Source of the DNA: Glomus cerebriforme
Lineage: Eukaryota; Glomeromycota; Glomeromycetes; Glomerales; Glomeraceae
NCBI GenBank assembly: GCA_003550305.1
Contig: QKYT01000010.1
Coordinates: 362,504 to 386,336 of the forward strand
Length of the DNA: 23,833 nucleotides
Direction: 5' to 3'
Part shown: in pieces, positions 20,179-23,833 of the stretch
Position numbering within the stretch: the stretch's first letter is position 1
Layout: each line of letters begins with the position of its first letter
Translations under genes and position numbers: made by a program
The notes under the pieces: generated by a model
What the model was told of the DNA's origin: nothing
What the model saw: only the letters and a program-made list of their open reading frames with translations
Database searches by the model: none

Positions 20179-20300
20179 CCCTATGAAGAAGGAAATCCAA
20201 AAAACGTTCGAAATAGGTTCAAAATATCCAAAAATTGTTCTAAATTTGGACCCATTTAGGACACAGTAGGATGTTTTCTGTATCTTTTTTTTTCATAGGG
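20179..20300 (-). mobile_element. Short MITE-like repeat, copy 2
   Basis: It runs from CCCTATGAAGAAGGAAATCC to TTTCATAGGG with terminal inverted repeats of at least nine bases (CCCTATGAA / TTCATAGGG). Its reverse complement matches 14421-14545 through GATACAGAAAAC, TCCTAAATGGGT and GGATTTCC. The two copies lie at different positions relative to the small basic genes and in opposite orientation, so they inserted independently of the segmental duplication. No target duplication is clear. Confidence 0.82.
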
Positions 20301-20742
20301 TGGGTATTAAATGACGTGATACTCCTTTATCTGGTTAGTTTACTATGATTTTTGTCATCGATTACTTAGTTTATTCTGTTAAACTTTAATTAATTTTTAT
20401 GCGAGTTTTATCAACAGCATCTTTGTAATTATTGATGCAAGATTTTTTTTTTCAAATTTCTGAAACTCGGTAAATGTTTCTCATACTGTATAAGGGCATA
20501 CACGTATATCGTACATTAAGGACACACATGTAACTAAAAAACTTGAGAAACATATTTAAAGGGTCATAAACGATTTTAATAGAAAAAAATACAACAAACT
20601 TATCATTCGTATTCTGCGATAATAAGTCTTGGGTTTAAATCTTTTTGAGATCCATCTATTATATTAATATATCGGATTGAAGCCTTTATTTTTGCACCAT
20701 AAATCTTCTTCCTTTTTTTATTTTCTCTCGAAAAATATAAGA

Positions 20743-20922
20743 ATGGCTCCTCAAAGAAGGCAGAATAGACTGAGATGGCGAAGAATGAATAGAAGGCATA
20801 TGCAACACAACGTATCCAGTAATAATGGATACAATTTTTTAAATCTCATCGCGAATCTTCCACAACAAAGGACAAATGATCCATTTAGTGATCAATTTTT
20901 CAATGGAAGTTCTTTTAATTAA
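20743..20922 (+). CDS. Small arginine-rich protein, copy B (59 aa)
   Basis: The protein is 59 residues and starts MAPQRRQNRLRWRRMNRRH. The frame extends upstream to an ATG at 20677, but the ATG at 20743 matches the start of copy A. Compared with copy A it has one extra codon before IANLPQQR and one fewer after it (TND in place of ITND), so the total length is unchanged. Third-position changes are seen in shared codons (AAC/AAT, TTC/TTT). This pattern of whole-codon gaps and retained frame indicates selection on a protein. The basic head and the tail FFNGSSFN are conserved; the middle is not. Flanks are also related (TTAACTTTGG after the stop, GATGAAAAGAGACTC further on). Function is unknown. 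Confidence 0.72.
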   Translation: MAPQRRQNRLRWRRMNRRHMQHNVSSNNGYNFLNLIANLPQQRTNDPFSDQFFNGSSFN

Positions 20923-21339
20923 CTTTGGCAAAATTATGACTGATAAAAAAGTTGGCGGATGAAAAGAGACTCATTATCGAAAAAAAGGCAATATTTTTTT
21001 AATACAATTTTATTTTTATTATTCGTTATTCTTATATTTACCATAAATTCATCGATTTATTATAATGTAAAATTCCTATGTATAAACTTATGTTTAATTC
21101 CTCATATGCATTAAGCTAATTTCATTAAGATTTTTTATATCTAAGCCGTGAGAATTTATCTTTAAGCTTCTATTATTCTTTTTTTTAAAAAATTTTATAA
21201 TCAAATGGCCAGTAAATTTAGATGTTAAATAAATGTCGATTATAAATTATTTCGTGGAACATACTATCTTTATTATATAGATAGAATTCAGTGCGAAATA
21301 TTTCTTAAATAAAGTCTCTCTATAAACTTCATTATTCCA

Positions 21340-21575
21340 ACAAAATAAAGGAATGAACCGTTTTACTTGCATACAGTGTGATTTATTTTTCATAAATAAA
21401 ACATATATAATTGAATTTGATATCAGCTTCGCCCATGTTATTGCTATTATATTTAAATTTTTTATTTTTAAAAAAAAAACGAAGTTCTACACTTTTGTAT
21501 TGCGGGATCTTTGTGTACGTTTCCAGAAAATCAAGATATTTTGTGTTAAATTTTTAAAACAAATCAAATAAATCC
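21340..21575 (+). other. Open frame inside the duplication, probably not a gene
   Basis: A 72-codon frame (21353-21571) is rich in F, I and K. The corresponding part of copy A (around 14892-14960) shares CGGGATCTTT but does not keep this frame open, so conservation does not support coding. Confidence 0.4.
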
Positions 21576-21699
21576 TAATTTCATTTTTTTTAGCAGTAAA
21601 CATTTATTTATACTAATTATTTACGTTAAAATGATTAAAACGTTAAAGTAATAAATACATTTCTTTGTAAAAATTTCGAAGTTTGATGTCAGCATCGAA

Positions 21700-23150
21700 T
21701 TATATATTAATTAGACATTTTAACCATGATGCTAAGTTTCTAATATTAAAATCTATTAATTGTACGGACAACACGGTATTTCTCATCTTCGGACTTTTCT
21801 GATTTGAAAAATTAAAATACATTGATCATAATAAATTTTATTATGAATAATGTAATCTTTGAACAAAAATAATTTTAAAATTTATAATCTTTTTTTTTTT
21901 CAAATGTCAAACACATATTATTCTCCCACACGGAGAACAGATTTCGAACTGTAAAAAAATTTCTCATGTATCCAATGATTGAGTGGCTGAATGTACAAAG
22001 ACAATGCATAGATAACCGGATAACCACGAGAATATTATTAGAATCACCCCTTTTCAGGGTTCAAATCCGTTAAGATAAATATAATGAAATAATTTAAATG
22101 ATTTCAAAGTCTTTATTTCCAATGAATGATCGTTGATCTTTTTTTTTTTCGGAAATAATGTCCGTTGAAATAAAAAAAAATTTTTTTTTCATGATCACAT
22201 TTTTTATACTTTATATTTTCCGAGTTATGAACTAAAAATCCTGTGTTCAAGTATATTAATAAAAAGAAAGTTTATAAGAATGAAAAAATCGTGCGTACAA
22301 AAGCTCATGAAATCCATGATTGGTTATTAATAAAATGGAAACCCCGAAATTATTTTAATGTTTCAGAGTGTGCATTTTCTTAATTAATCAATGAGTGAAA
22401 AGCAGTTCTGTTATTATTCTATTAGAGAATTTTATTGATTCAAAACCTATCTTGAAATTCTCAGGTATAAGGATATTTTTTTATAGGATATTTCGTGGCT
22501 CTTTTCTATAATCTTTTATCTTTCTGAACTATCATTGTATATTAATTTTTTTCATGATTATTTTCGAAGCAGAAATTTTTTCAGTGATTTTTGCATATAT
22601 ACATACGTTTTTACATGAAATATATTTTTAAAGTTTACAGCAAGTTCTAGATAAGTTCTATTTTGTTAAGATCTGCTTTAGAATATGCGAATTGAACCGA
22701 AACTTAAATATATATATGATGTACAGGGACTATCAGATAACGGAGTCTGTCACCACTACTACCAGATATATACACTCTAGTTTTTATCAATTCTTACTTC
22801 TATAAGAGTTTTTGGTATAGAATTTTTTTCTTTTACCTGGAGTTAAATTTACTCATTATTAGTTTATGCTTTTTTGGAGAGTATAAAAATTTAGAAATAT
22901 GTTGCTGATATTCTTACACTTCTAGAAAAAGCCTACTGAATTTGCCATTTGGAAGAAACCTAGAAGTAAAAAACATTATTAATAAATTATCGATTATTTG
23001 AACAGATCATCCATCAATCTAGACAATCCGATCAATTTGGTCGATATACACATCCGATGAACTTGATCTAATCAGAATGATAGAGATAATTATAATCAAG
23101 ATTATTTTATTTCAACCCTAATATAATTTTTTTATTTTATTTATTAGGTT
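21700..23150. other. Copy-B-specific stretch without a gene
   Basis: No coding frame is supported in about 1.4 kb. GTGGCTGAATG (21983) and GGTTCAAATCC (22058-22068) resemble the A and B boxes of a tRNA-derived element, but no cloverleaf folds. Otherwise AT-rich with T-runs. Confidence 0.45.
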
Positions 23151-23280
23151 AACTAAAAATATCATTATACCTTTTGACCTTTTTTGAGTGTTTATTAGAT
23201 AGATAATAACACTGCAGCTAGCAGGGCAGAAAACCACCGTATATCATACGCATTTCTTCATAGCCAGAATTAGTGTTACA

Positions 23281-23400
23281 ATCCGTCTATCCTCCATCCG
23301 TATCCGTGATCGGATATCCAGCATTTTCGGATATCCGGATGGAATTTTTATAGACGGATCGGATGAGGATTATCCGGATCACCCGTAATTATTAACGGAT
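23281..23400. repeat. ATCCGGAT-rich palindromic island
   Basis: ATCCG or CGGAT occurs more than ten times in about 120 bases, including GGATATCC twice and ATCCGTCTAT (23281) with its complement ATAGACGGAT (23351). It resembles the other GC-rich islands in the window in design but not in sequence. It may be the end of a MITE; no target duplication was found. Confidence 0.7.
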
Positions 23401-23539
23401 TATCCGTATTACTAATCACCCACCAATTTTTTTTTTTTCTAAAAAATTTTTTTTTTTTATAACACTACCTTTACTTCCTACGAAATTGACATTTTCTTGA
23501 AGCCCTGCCAAAATCACCGTTCCTGGAAGAAGCGAAGGT

Positions 23540-23833
23540 TACTACTGTAGAAGTAATCCTTTCTCGTATCTCTTGATAGGTATTCTTTTTCTTTTTTCTT
23601 TTCTTTCTTTAACAATAAGTGATTACTATTTAATTATTTTATTTCTTTTTTTTCATCTTTTAGGTTCAGTTCTATGAACGATACCGAACTCGTCTGGATG
23701 GGTGTAATTGCGACGAATTGGTAAGTATCAATTTTTTTTCTCTTTTTCTCTTCTTTTCTTTCTTTAATGATAATTGATTACTAATCAATTATTTTATTTC
23801 TTTTTTTTTCATCTTTTAGGTTTGCGATGGAAT
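23540..23833 (+). CDS. Spliced gene fragment with two closely similar introns, right edge
   Basis: Two introns are visible on the plus strand: 23580-23663 (GTATTC...CATCTTTTAG, 84 bases) and 23721-23819 (GTAAGTATC...CATCTTTTAG, 99 bases, with a branch-like ACTAATC). They match closely over their last 65 bases or so. Between them is an exon of 57 bases (23664-23720), and a third exon starts at 23820. Two frames stay open across the second junction: VQFYERYRTRLDGCNCDEL then VCDG, or MNDTELVWMGVIATNW then FAME, the latter with an ATG at 23674. The first frame meets a TAG just before intron 1, the second a TAA 26 bases upstream, so either translation starts in the 57-base exon or the upstream exon is non-coding. 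The product is not recognised; the gene continues outside the window. Confidence 0.5.

Larger units (their letters stand above)
19109..23280 (+). repeat. Segmental duplication, copy B
   Basis: This is the longer partner of 12768-15440, collinear with it in many short blocks. It includes the second small basic gene at 20743-20922. The match resumes at about 23158-23230 (ATCATTATACCTT, TTTGACCTTTTT, ATAACACTGCAG) after about 1.4 kb (21.7-23.15 kb) with no clear counterpart in copy A, which suggests an insertion here or a deletion there. Divergence is high outside the gene, so the duplication is old. Confidence 0.78.

Noticed and set aside
21977..22078. tRNA-like A box (TGGCTGAATG) and B box (GGTTCAAATCC)
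   Set aside because: Acceptor ends GATTGAG and AAGATAA do not pair, the T stem has mismatches and the boxes are 74 bases apart. At most a tRNA-derived relic.
1..23833. CRISPR arrays, bacterial operons or ribosome binding sites
   Set aside because: The sequence is eukaryotic nuclear in character. The only regularly spaced repeat is the 52 bp minisatellite, which has no spacers.

Overview
The window is very AT-rich eukaryotic DNA with few genes and many small repeats. GT..AG introns with polypyrimidine tracts, an HMG-box protein of the MATA_HMG (mating-type-like) class, and dense non-autonomous transposons in a gene-poor background suggest a fungus. The best fit is an arbuscular mycorrhizal fungus (Glomeromycotina, Rhizophagus-like), where MATA_HMG genes form a large family. 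That assignment is inference from protein style and composition; there is no rRNA or other marker here. Two N bases (96 and 149) point to a draft assembly.

Layout. 1-518 (minus) is the 5' part of an unrecognised gene whose visible end holds two copies of a ~44-residue repeat. 519-3960 is non-coding DNA with a 3 x 52 bp minisatellite (1612-1767), an older interspersed repeat (2910-3130) and a MITE bordered by TTAA (3271-3474). The only long, confidently recognised gene is the intronless MATA_HMG gene at 6053-6979 (minus). It lies almost midway between two copies of a ~380-390 bp hAT-type MITE in opposite orientation (3968-4343 and 8809-9197). Between the left MITE and the gene is a possible small first exon (5358-5421, minus).

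9200-12750 holds transposon debris: a possible LINE reverse-transcriptase tail (9910-10125, minus), a Helitron-like 3' terminus ending at 11019, and a 191 bp MITE with a perfect 8 bp target-site duplication (11947-12137). From about 12.77 kb to 23.28 kb the DNA is organised around a diverged segmental duplication (about 12768-15440 and 19109-23280, with shorter fragments near 11.64 and 16.9 kb). Each large copy carries a gene for a 59-residue arginine-rich protein (14132-14311 and 20743-20922). These two genes differ by codon-sized indels and many substitutions but stay open, so they look like a real, undescribed small-protein family. Between the copies lie a possible broken gene (15850-16135, minus), an AACCGGTT-rich island and a possible small secreted protein (18395-18583).

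The right edge (about 23540-23833) enters a gene on the plus strand with two closely similar pyrimidine-rich introns around a 57 bp exon. No operon-like or pathway relation among the genes can be seen. The common theme is a putative mating-type regulator and small orphan genes scattered in a repeat-rich, duplicated neighbourhood.
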